A stretch of 64,000 nt of DNA, from NCBI GenBank assembly GCA_033439685.1, contig JAUEDM010000001.1, forward strand, positions 8,060,001 to 8,124,000. Direction: 5' to 3'. Shown in pieces: positions 22,037 to 32,492 of this stretch; within the stretch, counting starts at the first letter, position 1; the number at the start of each line of letters is the position of its first letter. The stretch comes from Apodospora peruviana (lineage: Eukaryota; Ascomycota; Sordariomycetes; Sordariales; Lasiosphaeriaceae). The notes below the pieces were generated by a model. That model did not search any database. It had not been told where the DNA came from and was given only the letters and a program-made list of their open reading frames with translations. A program made the position numbers and the translations under genes.

Positions 22037-24148
22037 TCACATCGCTACCAACACCTGTCCAGGAGTCCGGTGCCGGTGACCCGGCTCATCTTCACCAGGA
22101 GCGAACTCATCCAACTCATTCTCAACAAAGGCAGACGATAATGTATCCTCGAGATCGCGCCGGTGCGGGATGCCCAACAAGTCACGGAGAATACAACGTC
22201 GCTGCCCCTGCTGATATTGTTGGCGGCGCAATCTCATTTCATCGTCATCAGCCACCAGCAAGAACCGAAAGCGGATGTGCTTAACCATCCACATGCCCAC
22301 GAGGCCGACGAGAATACAAATGGCCGAAATCTCCGTGACGTGACCTCCGATAATCGGCGCCGACGACGATGACGATGTGATCGATAACTTCTGCCCCAAG
22401 CTGGTGGTGTGGGTTCTGCCTAATGAGGAACATGACGATGACGACGACGAGGACAAAAGCCACCCATGTGTGAAGACGAGTGTGACCAGCGACAGGATGA
22501 GCAAGCGCAAAAACGTTGGGTGGGCGAGTTGGAACGAGCGGAAGCCCGCTGGGGTGGTCAGTCGGAGCAGCATCGGGTGGTGCCTCAAGTTGTGCTTCTT
22601 GCTGCCGGCGATGAACTCTTTGCTGTAGGCGTAATAAGGACAGCCGCCGCCACCGCTGCCTCCGGAACAGCAAAGCTCATCGCCTCCACTCCCGCTTTTT
22701 GGTGATGACGACAACGCATCATGTGCGTGCTGCCTTGCAGCCTTATGGGCGGTGGTGACATTCCGATACCCATTTCCAGGGCCGCCCCTACCACCACCAC
22801 CACCACCACCACCAGGGGAAACCATGGAGGACGAGTTACCAATCTGCGCAGCTCCAGTGGAACTGAGAAATGGGCCATTGAACTGGTAATTGGGAGACTG
22901 GCTGTTGTTCATGAATCCCCACGGCCCATCCTGGTCGGCGACACGCACCGAGACCCCAGAGGTCAGGCTTGGCGTGCTGGTCCGGATGTTACCGAAATAC
23001 CACTTCTCCATCTCCCTGGGTGCTTCGCACTGCCAACAGACAACCCACATATCTTCGGTACCGTGTAATTCACACTCCTTGCACCTCGGGAAAAACTTGG
23101 GGTCGTGAAATGGCATGTGCTCGAACTGGAAGTGGCCGCTGAGACCCGACAGGTCGTCATAACGCTGTTTGCAAATGTCGCCCGACGCGCCGGAATCGGA
23201 GGCGGCGGTCCCGTCATCGCCAAATCTGCACTCCCATTCTCCTTGCTGTAGCTTTGTTCCTGCCATTTGCTCTTGGCCATCATCCCGAATGACGAGCCGC
23301 CCGATCGGAACATGGCGGTCGCCCGCCGACGAAGGCAAGTTCGCGGTGTTTCTTGTCAGGGGGACGGACGAGCAGAGGGCAGTACGGGCGAAGTTGTAAA
23401 GAGGTGACGTGGAGACCGGAGCTCCTTGGGTTTGGCTCTGCAGTAAGAGGGCCTCCAGATCCGAATGTGCGTCTCCTTGGTCCAACGCGGGGATATAAGA
23501 AGGGAAGGCGTCCATGTTGCCGACCCCCATGAGGTCATGCTGCTGAGTATGGCGGTTGGGGCTGCTGAGGTTGGGGCTGCTGAAGGGAGGACCTTGGGCG
23601 GCGAAAGGAGCCATCCGTTTCGTTGCCTGATAGGCTTGCTCGAAAAGTGAGAAATTGTAGTGGACGCACTTTACTTTCCGCCTGTGGCACTTTCCGCAAG
23701 CACGTAGCTTCCGTACGAAGGCCGTTCTAGCTTTATCGGTGCTGTCCAGAGGGCCCTGGCGGCCCTGCTTTCGCCTCGTCGTCGTACCCTGCGGCCGCTC
23801 CTCACTACCGCTGATGCCCATATTGGTTATTTCCCGGGTGACGGAATTAGTCGTGCTGGCGCAAGAAGGGCTTCGAGACATGGTCGTAGCCTGCGAGGGC
23901 GAGGGCGGCCGGAGGAAGCCGTTCTCCCCATCATTGCTTCCAGGGCCGCTGCCCTGCTTCTGCAACTCGTCGAATTCCTGCAACTGCCTCCAGTGGCTGT
24001 ATAGCTTCTGAAGCTCAGGAGTCGGGATGGGCGTAATCCGTCCGTCACCCGGGCTGCTGCCCTGAGCGGTGGTGGTCAGCGACATCGCGGCCGAGGAAGG
24101 GTCGTTGAAGACGTAGGAATCGACTTGGGTCCTAGCTGGTCGGGGCAT
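22037..24148 (-). CDS. Putative membrane-tethered half zinc-cluster protein (B)
   Basis: One exon, 703 residues from the ATG at 24148 (context acaacATGc); the frame is open further upstream but has no earlier ATG. C151, C154 and C161 (ACGKCHRRKVKCVHY) make a half zinc cluster preceded by a basic stretch RTAFVRKLR. Around residue 350-400 a second metal-binding-like element appears: CKECELHG, then CWQCEAP, a zinc-ribbon-like CxxC pair. A poly-Gly run follows. The C-terminus carries two hydrophobic segments, at about 545-565 (LRLLILSLVTLVFTHGWLL) and 606-628 (ISAICILVGLVGMWMV), joined by a poly-Ser loop and followed by an acidic tail. It shares the plan of its downstream neighbour (half cluster plus C-terminal membrane anchor) but little sequence, so common descent is uncertain. 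Function is unknown. Confidence 0.75.
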   Translation of the reverse strand: MPRPARTQVDSYVFNDPSSAAMSLTTTAQGSSPGDGRITPIPTPELQKLYSHWRQLQEFDELQKQGSGPGSNDGENGFLRPPSPSQATTMSRSPSCASTTNSVTREITNMGISGSEERPQGTTTRRKQGRQGPLDSTDKARTAFVRKLRACGKCHRRKVKCVHYNFSLFEQAYQATKRMAPFAAQGPPFSSPNLSSPNRHTQQHDLMGVGNMDAFPSYIPALDQGDAHSDLEALLLQSQTQGAPVSTSPLYNFARTALCSSVPLTRNTANLPSSAGDRHVPIGRLVIRDDGQEQMAGTKLQQGEWECRFGDDGTAASDSGASGDICKQRYDDLSGLSGHFQFEHMPFHDPKFFPRCKECELHGTEDMWVVCWQCEAPREMEKWYFGNIRTSTPSLTSGVSVRVADQDGPWGFMNNSQSPNYQFNGPFLSSTGAAQIGNSSSMVSPGGGGGGGGRGGPGNGYRNVTTAHKAARQHAHDALSSSPKSGSGGDELCCSGGSGGGGCPYYAYSKEFIAGSKKHNLRHHPMLLRLTTPAGFRSFQLAHPTFLRLLILSLVTLVFTHGWLLSSSSSSSCSSLGRTHTTSLGQKLSITSSSSSAPIIGGHVTEISAICILVGLVGMWMVKHIRFRFLLVADDDEMRLRRQQYQQGQRRCILRDLLGIPHRRDLEDTLSSAFVENELDEFAPGEDEPGHRHRTPGQVLVAM

Positions 24149-26434
24149 TGTTGTTTGTCGCCCTCTAGGCGGGCCACCAGCCTCGCGCGGTTCGGTTTTT
24201 GGCAAAATAGCTAGGTAGGTTGATAGGTAACTTGGTTGGGAGGAGGACGAGGATGAAGCGAGCTAGCAGCAAACAAGGACGCGAGCGCGAGAAGAAAAGA
24301 ATTCAACCTGTTCAGACGAGGCGAGGCTGTGAAGCAAACAGATAACAGAATATGGGTGATTTCGAATTCCGCGCCTCTCTGCTTGGAGAAAACGGGAAGA
24401 AACCCTTGAATAAACTCGACGACGCAAAACCGCAACCCAGAAACAAAAGAGAGAAAGAAACACCCACAAAAGCACAAGGACTTTTGTACGAGAAGCCGAA
24501 AGGTAGAGATGAAGAAGAAGGGCCCGGGGCCAGGCCACGTCAAGTACCTGCATCATCCACGAGCAGCCTGAGGGCAGAGAAGCGAGTAAGGCAGAGACCA
24601 AGGTACACTGCCACGTTCGCAGCAGCAGCAACAGCTCTTCAGCAAGTGTGCGCACCTGCGATGGTCTTTTCCTGCACAAACCCGCGGCAGCGCTGAAAAG
24701 CTCTGCTGTGCTGTGTCTGTCCGGGGCTGAGTGGGTTGGGCCTCGGCTTTTCTTGCAAACGGCAGCATTGTGGCATTTTTGGGGTTGAAAAGTTGGATAC
24801 TTCCAATTCTTCTCGGCGCCGAAGTTACGCAGAGTTGCAAAACTTTTTTACATTTTCCTGGGCGAGAGAGAGAGGAAGATGAGGGGCGATGTGGGAAAGG
24901 GAAAGGGTCGGTCGACCAAAGGGGTCGAATGGGGCGGGGCAACCTGGAAAGAGCACAGGGAACGAATGAAGTGAGGCCAACCAACTGCCAGAATGACCAG
25001 CCCAGCTCATAAGCCCGTCGGGTCGAATTGGAATGGCCAATCTGATCCGGCTCTCTTTCCCAACAAACCTAACAACAACCCCAACTTCTCGTCGTTGTCA
25101 ATCCATCCCATCGGATTGTCAAAGTTGCACGATGATGGTGGACGTAACCCGTAGAGAGAACAGAGAGAGACCAGCTGACTAGCCTAATAACAACCTTGCT
25201 GCTGTGGTTGAAGTTGGACAACTGACTGGAGCTGTAGCTACCCTCCGCCCAACAATCCTTGGCGTGGTGGCTTCCTCTTTTCTGATGAGTGGGTGTGGTC
25301 GACAATTAATTCACCAACTGTTTACTTCACAGTGTTGCAAGGCCGGGTAAGGTTAGGTTGGATTCCGGGGAAGGGCGGCGGCCAAGCTTGTCACTTGTCA
25401 GTCCGCGCACCGCAGCCGGGCGTTGAATCGCGGAGGAGAAATGGCGGATTGGTTGTTGGGAAAGGGGGCAAGTCAGGTGCGGATGACGGATGAACAACTG
25501 GACTCATCAAACCGCAGCACTGCCCACCCGCTTGCTTGCCCGTTTGTCTGCGACTCTACGTATAGCGGCGGTCAACGTCCTACGCGTGTACAAAATGAGG
25601 CGCTACCAATTAAATAACGCAACTGGATTTGCTGAACAATTACATAGATTTTGTCTACGGCAGACGGGCCACGAATGAAACTCCCCGTGGCACTGACTTC
25701 CAGGGTCCTCCTGTCTATTCTGCATGCACCCACCCAGTGTGCCGGCTGGTTGGCGAGCTGCGCGTCATTCCCGTCAGCGTTTTCCCCAGACAGACAGGAG
25801 AGCTGGCAAATAGGGCTACTAGAGTACTGTACCGGGATTGGCAGGACCAAGATTTGTCATCGAGAGGATGAGGACGGCTTACCGACGGACAACGACCAAG
25901 ACTAGATTACATAGCATAACTCGCCATCCTTAAATGTGACTTCTGATTTCTCAGAATCTCACGATTGTCATCAAGATCAACGATGCAGTTAACCGATGAA
26001 TCAAAGGAAGAAGGGCTATGCGTAGGACCGACGGGATTCAAGATGCGCCGAATCCGCCTTCAATTGTCCCGGCCATGTAGGGCCCGAAGTAGGTTCATAT
26101 ACATCGCTGCGAACGGATACTCGGCACTTGGACAAGTTCTCCTCAAAGGTTGCATGTATTCGTTGTCCTTATATTTCACTCATGAACAAACCCAAGAACT
26201 CGAGCAAGGACCGAGGGCAAGCCAACAACATGCAATGCAATGGACCGATCCATATAAACATCCACCGGACTTGGTCCAGTCCAGGTCCTAGAAGTGTGAA
26301 CCGTATCACCACCCAATAATACCTCCTAAAAAGCACCACCCACTCAGGATGCACACTACTACCGTTTCGCCTCGTAGGGCAGCATTACATGACCCGCATG
26401 TTCCAGAGCGAGCGGATGGATGGATGGATCGATC
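24149..26434. other. Intergenic 2.3 kb, no gene seen
   Basis: This is the promoter side of gene B and the 3' side of the DUF2439 gene. Short ORFs only; one AGTACTGTAC word occurs near 25822. Confidence 0.45.
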
Positions 26435-29400
26435 TCAGCGGGGTCGGCCCGTCTCCAAAAGATCGTGTGCCTCTCTACTCCACGGCCCGCCCTCTTTGAC
26501 AGAAGCAAAGCCAGGGAACGTCATCTTCCTCTTGGGCCGCTCGTTTCCACCAGCAGCAGCAGCAGGGGCCACGGCAGGACGCGACGCAGCTTCCGAACCC
26601 CGCAAAAGATTAACAGATCGGTCTGCGAGAGGGTCTGGCGGCGGTAGAACCGATTGAGGCGTCTGGCCTGCCGCGTGCGACTTCAATGCAGCTTTGCGGC
26701 CTCGAGTCGCCGGGTTAACGATCCTCGGGGGCGGCGGGGGATTGGTGCCAGTGCCAGTTGTAGCTTCTGTGGGGACGACAGACCTAATCGGACCGGCTTC
26801 TGCAGCGGCTGGTTTTTCTAGGCTGCGTATAACTGATGGTTGTTGACCGCGATGAAGGGAGTCGGGCAACTTGTGCGACTCTGAATGCAAGCCACCGCCG
26901 CTAGCTTTCGTTTGATTCTCTACCGGGCTCAAGTTCTTCGAGACTGTTGTCGATGCGGCGTCCCCGACCGGAGCAGCATTCGGCAAATCAGAACCGGTTG
27001 CCAACGGATGCACATCTACAACTCCACCAATCTCTGCCCTGGTAACCGCAGACTTGGCTCGGTTGAGCCCGCTGCGGAGGGATACTCGACTCGGGAGCTG
27101 GCCAACGCTATTGGATGCCCCAGAGAATCGACCTGTGTCTTGTATAGAACTGCACTCTCTTCTCTCGGGCAAAGAGTTATGTCGCTGGAGAGAAGGCGTC
27201 GTGCCGTTTGGTGTAGACGTCTTCTGCATCAAAGTTGACAACCCATCTTTGGACGGATTTGCCCGTAGGTCAGCCCCCACGAGGCTATCTGCCATGTTTG
27301 TCCTGGCATCCATGCGTGTGTTGGGCATTGGGGATGGATTCTGCATGGCAGTGAGGGCGTCTTCCCTGGTCTCAACGATTGGGTCAGGTCTCTCCATGAC
27401 CTGGAAAGAGTCCTTGTTGACCTCAGGGCGAGGCGGTGAACTTGGTGTGTCAGGCTCAGACAGGACTGGTGAGCTTGACATTACGAACCCTATGATCTCT
27501 CTGCTTTTGACACTCCTATTGCCAAGTTTAACCAGACGTGGACCAACCGGAACATGTGGTAGATCTTCCTCGGGGTTTCCATCTGATGATATTTGTTCTA
27601 CCGGGGCACATGATGGGTTTCCCTCTATCTGATTCTCTCGATGGGATACTTTGCTAGCCAGTCGTGTACTTGTCCTCAATAAGTGATTTCTAGACCGAGG
27701 CTCTGGGTCTGGCTGAACCATCTTGGCTTGGACAGACTTCGCCTTTCGTGTTGCCGGTTCTCCATTCTTTACAGGCTTCTTTGGCTTCGCAGCCCTTCCT
27801 GGAGAGGGTGATTCCTGGTGAATATGCTCATCATTGGTGTTTTCTGGTATATCGTACACCGAGTCGGCTGTCTTTGGCCGTTCGGTAGTGGTCTTGGGAG
27901 ACTTTCTTAAGGTGCCAGAAGTGGCCAGTGCAGAATTCTCGACAGCGTCGTGGTTTGCGCTCCTGGCTCTAGGCGGCTTGTCTTGTTGAGATGGACCCGA
28001 TGTGCCAGGAGCTTTTTGAGTGGGTTCTCTTGGGGTTATAGGGCAAGACGCAAATGTGTCGTCGTCATCGAAAGAAACCTGACCGGAGACTGTGATAACT
28101 TGCTCAGAGTCAGGAGCAGGAGGCTTGCCGTGATTTGTGCTGAAGGCTCGCTCGTCTCGTGGTATTTCCCGCCTTGCCTCTGCGTCTCTGCTAAGTGATC
28201 TCTCTGGGCCATTACGACTAGAAGCACGCTGTGCTTTCTTGCGTTGAGATTTCTTGGCCATCTCAGACATAACCAGTAAACCTCGCTTCTGTCTAGACTT
28301 CAATCGCAGCTCTGTCCGTGGCTCCTTTTGTGCTGCTTCAGACCCTGTTTCAGTGCCTAGATCACGCGGCGGCGCGTCCTTGAGACCACTCTCCATCCGT
28401 GATGGTGAAGCTCGTGGAGGTAAGGGTGACTTTTTCCGCCTCACATTGCGTTGTGGTTGGACATCCGAAGCGGTACGTTTTGATGTAATATTGGGTTTCG
28501 CTTTGCGAGGTACAGGAGTCTCTTCCGCTTGGTCAGAAGCCTCTCTATCGTCGTCAAGAATAATTATTTCTTCTCCATTTGATGGGCCCGAAATATCTCG
28601 AGTTTGATTATTGCCAAACTTTTCGGGATTTTGGCGTACAAAGGGGTTGGCCGCATTTCTTTGCATGACAGGGGTGGCCTTGGTGGGTTTAGGCAGCTCT
28701 GTTCGCCATGGGGCTGTCCGTGAAGCAGGGGCAGGATTGCGATGGCCTAAACCATTGACTCCTGGAAGCTCCGTCTGTTGCTGTTCTTCCGCAATCACTG
28801 GTCCCGAGTCTGCGAGGGTATCCGCCTGATCGTTTGCGAAATGTCGACTAGTAACACGTGGTGCTGTATCAGCCCCAGAATGTCGAGCTTGTAAGCCAGC
28901 AACCACATTGGTATTGGACATCCTTGAGCGCCTGTCTAGTTGGCCAGCAGCTTCTCCCACAGGTTCCATGGGTACTACTGGATTTTGAGTGACCTCTTCT
29001 GGTGACGGAGGGATCTCGACTCTGGGCTGGGGTTTCGGTGCTCGTCGAGTGGGCGCAGAGCTCATTGGGACCCCAGAGAGTGACAATGGTGCGCCAAACA
29101 AGCTCTGTGCGTATCCCATTTTGCTTGAGGGCAAATCGTCGTACTTTGTCCTTTTCGTAGGTCTCGAGTCGGTCTGTCTATCAGGTGTCTCGTTCGCAGC
29201 ATGGCGTTGCTCGAAAGGCGACACTGCTGGCACCACGGCGCGGCCGTGGTGGCCGGATGGGGTTCCAAGAAGCGCATTTAGGGGACGATGTCGCGTCTGG
29301 AAGTGATCTTGCACCTGAGGTCGTGGTCGAGTCACTGACAGCGGAGTATGCATTGGTACAGGAACGACAGCTGGCCGGACAGCTGCTCGCTGCTCCTTTT

Positions 29401-29746
29401 CAATCGCCCTCTTGTCTAACAATTCGGAAAGATCCTGGTTCTGACGCCCGACACATTCTGCCACCTGAACAATGATTCCACCACGTTCCAATTCCACCTC
29501 TTCCCCTTCGTCAAGCTCCCAGTCGCGACGCCAATGCATGTCGCCGACAAAGTTCCCTCGGTCGTCGTACACCATGACGCGCTTGTTGAATAAATGGTAC
29601 TTGAGGCGCCCATCCTGCCATCTCTTTTGCTTTCGGCGAATATCATGGGTAAAGAGGCAGAGAAATTCGAGTACGGGAGCACTGCTTCCGGCAGCGTTGC
29701 GGTCGTGAGTGCCGGGGGCGGATCCGGAGGAGGTGAGGGTCGCCAT
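26435..29746 (-). CDS. DUF2439 (Mte1/Dbl2/ZGRF1-type) genome-stability protein
   Basis: Single exon, 1103 residues, ATG at 29746. Residues about 24-105 form a DUF2439 domain: APVLEFLCLFTHDIRRKQKR, then DGRLKYHLFNKRVMVYDDRG and ELERGGIIVQVAE. This is the N-terminal module of budding yeast Mte1, fission yeast Dbl2 and vertebrate ZGRF1, which work with FANCM-family helicases (Mph1/Fml1) at D-loops and stalled forks. The remaining ~900 residues are disordered and basic/Ser/Pro-rich. The extreme C-terminus carries FPGFASVKEGGPWSREAHDL, a short motif I associate with fungal members. There is no helicase domain, as in the yeast proteins and unlike vertebrate ZGRF1. It is transcribed divergently from the BAR-SH3 gene. 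Family assignment is good; the exact partner is inferred. Confidence 0.85.
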   Translation of the reverse strand: MATLTSSGSAPGTHDRNAAGSSAPVLEFLCLFTHDIRRKQKRWQDGRLKYHLFNKRVMVYDDRGNFVGDMHWRRDWELDEGEEVELERGGIIVQVAECVGRQNQDLSELLDKRAIEKEQRAAVRPAVVPVPMHTPLSVTRPRPQVQDHFQTRHRPLNALLGTPSGHHGRAVVPAVSPFEQRHAANETPDRQTDSRPTKRTKYDDLPSSKMGYAQSLFGAPLSLSGVPMSSAPTRRAPKPQPRVEIPPSPEEVTQNPVVPMEPVGEAAGQLDRRSRMSNTNVVAGLQARHSGADTAPRVTSRHFANDQADTLADSGPVIAEEQQQTELPGVNGLGHRNPAPASRTAPWRTELPKPTKATPVMQRNAANPFVRQNPEKFGNNQTRDISGPSNGEEIIILDDDREASDQAEETPVPRKAKPNITSKRTASDVQPQRNVRRKKSPLPPRASPSRMESGLKDAPPRDLGTETGSEAAQKEPRTELRLKSRQKRGLLVMSEMAKKSQRKKAQRASSRNGPERSLSRDAEARREIPRDERAFSTNHGKPPAPDSEQVITVSGQVSFDDDDTFASCPITPREPTQKAPGTSGPSQQDKPPRARSANHDAVENSALATSGTLRKSPKTTTERPKTADSVYDIPENTNDEHIHQESPSPGRAAKPKKPVKNGEPATRKAKSVQAKMVQPDPEPRSRNHLLRTSTRLASKVSHRENQIEGNPSCAPVEQISSDGNPEEDLPHVPVGPRLVKLGNRSVKSREIIGFVMSSSPVLSEPDTPSSPPRPEVNKDSFQVMERPDPIVETREDALTAMQNPSPMPNTRMDARTNMADSLVGADLRANPSKDGLSTLMQKTSTPNGTTPSLQRHNSLPERRECSSIQDTGRFSGASNSVGQLPSRVSLRSGLNRAKSAVTRAEIGGVVDVHPLATGSDLPNAAPVGDAASTTVSKNLSPVENQTKASGGGLHSESHKLPDSLHRGQQPSVIRSLEKPAAAEAGPIRSVVPTEATTGTGTNPPPPPRIVNPATRGRKAALKSHAAGQTPQSVLPPPDPLADRSVNLLRGSEAASRPAVAPAAAAGGNERPKRKMTFPGFASVKEGGPWSREAHDLLETGRPR

Positions 29747-30853
29747 TGTTGACGGGCATGTCGTTTAACGGTCGAGTCGTCACGGCATTCTGCTCGAATG
29801 GCTACCGCTTGCAATTGCGACTTGGTTTTGGGAGACTTTTGGGAGTCTGTGCAGGCAACAATCGTAAAGGCGCGGAAATTGGCGAAGGTGGTCGTGGAAG
29901 GACGGCGTGTCGGTACTTCAGATCGGAAAGTTGACGCGACTTGATTGACGAAGGCGCGTCTGGCAATCGCTGGTCGTGCGCGCCGTCACCTGAGCACGCT
30001 GTGTTGGAGGGAGAACCCCGCTTCGCAAGTCCGAAGCACGAAGTGGTATGGCTTGAGTGTCGCGCTGTGGCCCCGGCCATTCACAGCCACCCCGCCAGAT
30101 GTTGGCCTGAATTGGTGACGTTGCCTTCCTGGAACCCTTGTTTCATCGCGATGTTAGTGCGTTATCCGTGCTAGGGAGAGCAAGCTCCGGGATCTTAGCT
30201 CTTCGTGTCTTCCCCTCCCCCGCCAACTTGAAAAGCAACTGAACGTTATTCTTTTCGCGTGGTATCATCCAGATATCAGGCAGCACTGTGCCCCTCACCA
30301 ACAGTCGGAAAACGACTTTTTCTTGTTTTCTCCGAGTGTCATAATATGAGTTACCACCGTAACAATATTTGTTAACCAAATCCCAAACTTGGTACTTGTG
30401 ACACAGCCTCCACCCGCCTCAGAGGAGCTGCCCCGGGCTTCTGTAGCCTAGTGGCGGACCATCTCCTCCCTGCCTTTGCGATCCGCTTGTTTCATTTCGA
30501 ACTCCTCCAAAAAAAAGGTACCAGCCTGAAAGGTGGCCGAGCCCGGTTCCTGGAAAGTAACACCTAGAGCTCATCATTTTCAACTTCACCGCCAAGCTTC
30601 TCGAGGTGTTACTCGTCTTCGATTTTGTCCCGCTCCCTCAATTTACTTGTCCGCAAGTACTCACCCTATTTTTGTGTGTGTGTTGCGCTCGACTCCAATT
30701 GGGACCCGTGACGTCGACTCCTCCCCCCGCTGGTTACCTCCGACCTGTCAGACTGTCGGGTGTCCCCTCCGGAGAGATTGTGGTTCCGTCGCTCCCTTAA
30801 TCAACTGACGAAAGACATTCGTCGCGTCGTCCTCCCATGGTGGGATTGCCATA
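29747..30853. promoter_or_regulatory. Divergent promoter region, DUF2439 gene / BAR-SH3 gene
   Basis: 1.1 kb separates two divergent start codons. The half near 30853 is rich in pyrimidines on the plus strand, as expected for a leader. No separate gene is seen. Confidence 0.45.
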
Positions 30854-32492
30854 ATGCAGTCCATGCAAAGGTCGTTTGGCAAGCTCTGGAGCAAAGGGCC
30901 CGGAGATAATGCCAAATTTTCCGTTTTGTTGACCGATTACGAAGACGCAGATAAAGTTCTAGCAGCGGTATGGTGTTCCTCTAAGAAGTATTGCGCTACT
31001 CTCGCTAATATAAGCCGCCAACCAGCTCATCGATAACGCGAGACTATGGCGAGACTCCTGGGCGTCACTCGTCAGCTGCCAGCTTCAGATAGTCACAGAT
31101 TACGAAGGGCTCTACGACCCCATCGTCGGCGCCACCGATGGTCACGGACGCGAAGCCGTCATGACTCCTCGAACCCAGCTCGAACGGTCGTTTAGGCTAA
31201 AGCAAGTCTACGCCGACCTCAAAACCGAGCTGGTCGAAGAGATTGCCATGATCGAGGCTCGCATCCTCAAGCCTGCTACCGAGGCCCGGGACTGCATTGC
31301 CCCCTTAAGAAAAACTATCAAGAAGCGAGAAAATAAGAGGTTGGACTATGAGAAGCTTCAAGACAAAGTCAGCAAGCTCCATAGGAAGCCAGGGCGGTCG
31401 GCCAAAGAGGATGCTGCTCTTGCAAAGACCGAGGAAGAGCTGTCGCGGGCAGCAGATGTAAGGATGACTATTTTGGGAGACAAATTTGGAAGCCATACTG
31501 ACCGTTATAAACAGGAATTCAACATTGCAGATGAGCATCTTAGAGGGACGCTGCCGCCGATAATAACGGCGACATTCAATCTAGTGCCGCCGTTACTCTC
31601 CGCGCTCGTTCTCCTCCAAAACCGGCTCCTGGGGTTATACTACACGACCCTGCATGGCTACTGCGAGGAGTTCGGCTTTCCTTCGCCGCCACCGCCCATG
31701 TCCGAAGTCATCGCGACCTGGAGCGCGGCCTTCAAGCCAGTCCAGAGCGAGGTCGAGTCTATCAACTGCATAGCGCGCGGGAAAGCGATACACCAACCGA
31801 TGAACCTCACCAACGATACGCAACCCCGGACACCAGGGCAACCCATGATCAAAGAAGGGTTCCGCCGAACCTCTTCAGGGTTGATCGGAAGCAGCAACAA
31901 TGGCCCTCAGCCGCGGACACTACGCCTCCCCTCGACAGGCCCGACACCGGAACCGTCGCCCCAACCCAGCCCGGCCGTAGGGAGGCGGCCAGACTACCTC
32001 GCGCCGACGGATTTCACCACCGCCACGGTCCTGGGCGGAACCAGCGTCGACCGCGGCGCCAACAACCGGTCCCCTGGGCCATCCCCCAATAACTACCGCG
32101 GCGCCCATAACCGGTCGCCGGGGCCATCGCCCAACAACTCCCTCCGGCCGCGTCGCAGCGACTACTTTAGCAACCAACGACCGACATCGTCATCAACGGA
32201 TGTCTCAACTACTCCATCGACCATGTCGTCCTATGGGCAAAACGGCTTCGTAAAGAAGAAGCCGCCTCCACCGCCACCCCCAAAACGGATCCAAAGCGCC
32301 AGACCGCCGCCCGAAGAATGGGTCACGGCGCTGTTCGCGTTCACTGGACAAGGGTCAGGCGACCTCTCGTTCAGCGAGGGCGACAGGATCAAGATTGTTA
32401 AGAAGACGGATACGGACCAGGACTGGTGGGTCGGCGAGTTAAATGGACGCAAGGGAAGCTTTCCTGCTAATTACTGCAAGCCGTCGTCCTGA
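30854..32492 (+). CDS. BAR-SH3 membrane-curvature protein, amphiphysin/Rvs167 class
   Basis: Three exons: 30854-30967, 31026-31457 and 31515-32492, giving 507 residues. Intron 1 (58 nt) is needed to join KVLAA to LIDNARLWRDSW. Intron 2 (31458-31514) has GTAAGG, a ctgac branch site and ACAG; it is 57 nt and stop-free, so the frame stays open if it is retained. Removing it gives AADEFNIADEHLRGTLPPII, which matches the spacing of BAR helix 3. The BAR domain spans about residues 10-230. A Pro/Ser-rich linker contains a duplicated NRSPGPSPNN. The SH3 domain is at 451-507 (ALFAFTGQ, DWWVGELNGRKGSFPANYC). Such proteins act in endocytosis with actin at the plasma membrane. It is likely a paralogue of Rvs167, not necessarily the orthologue. 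Confidence 0.88.
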
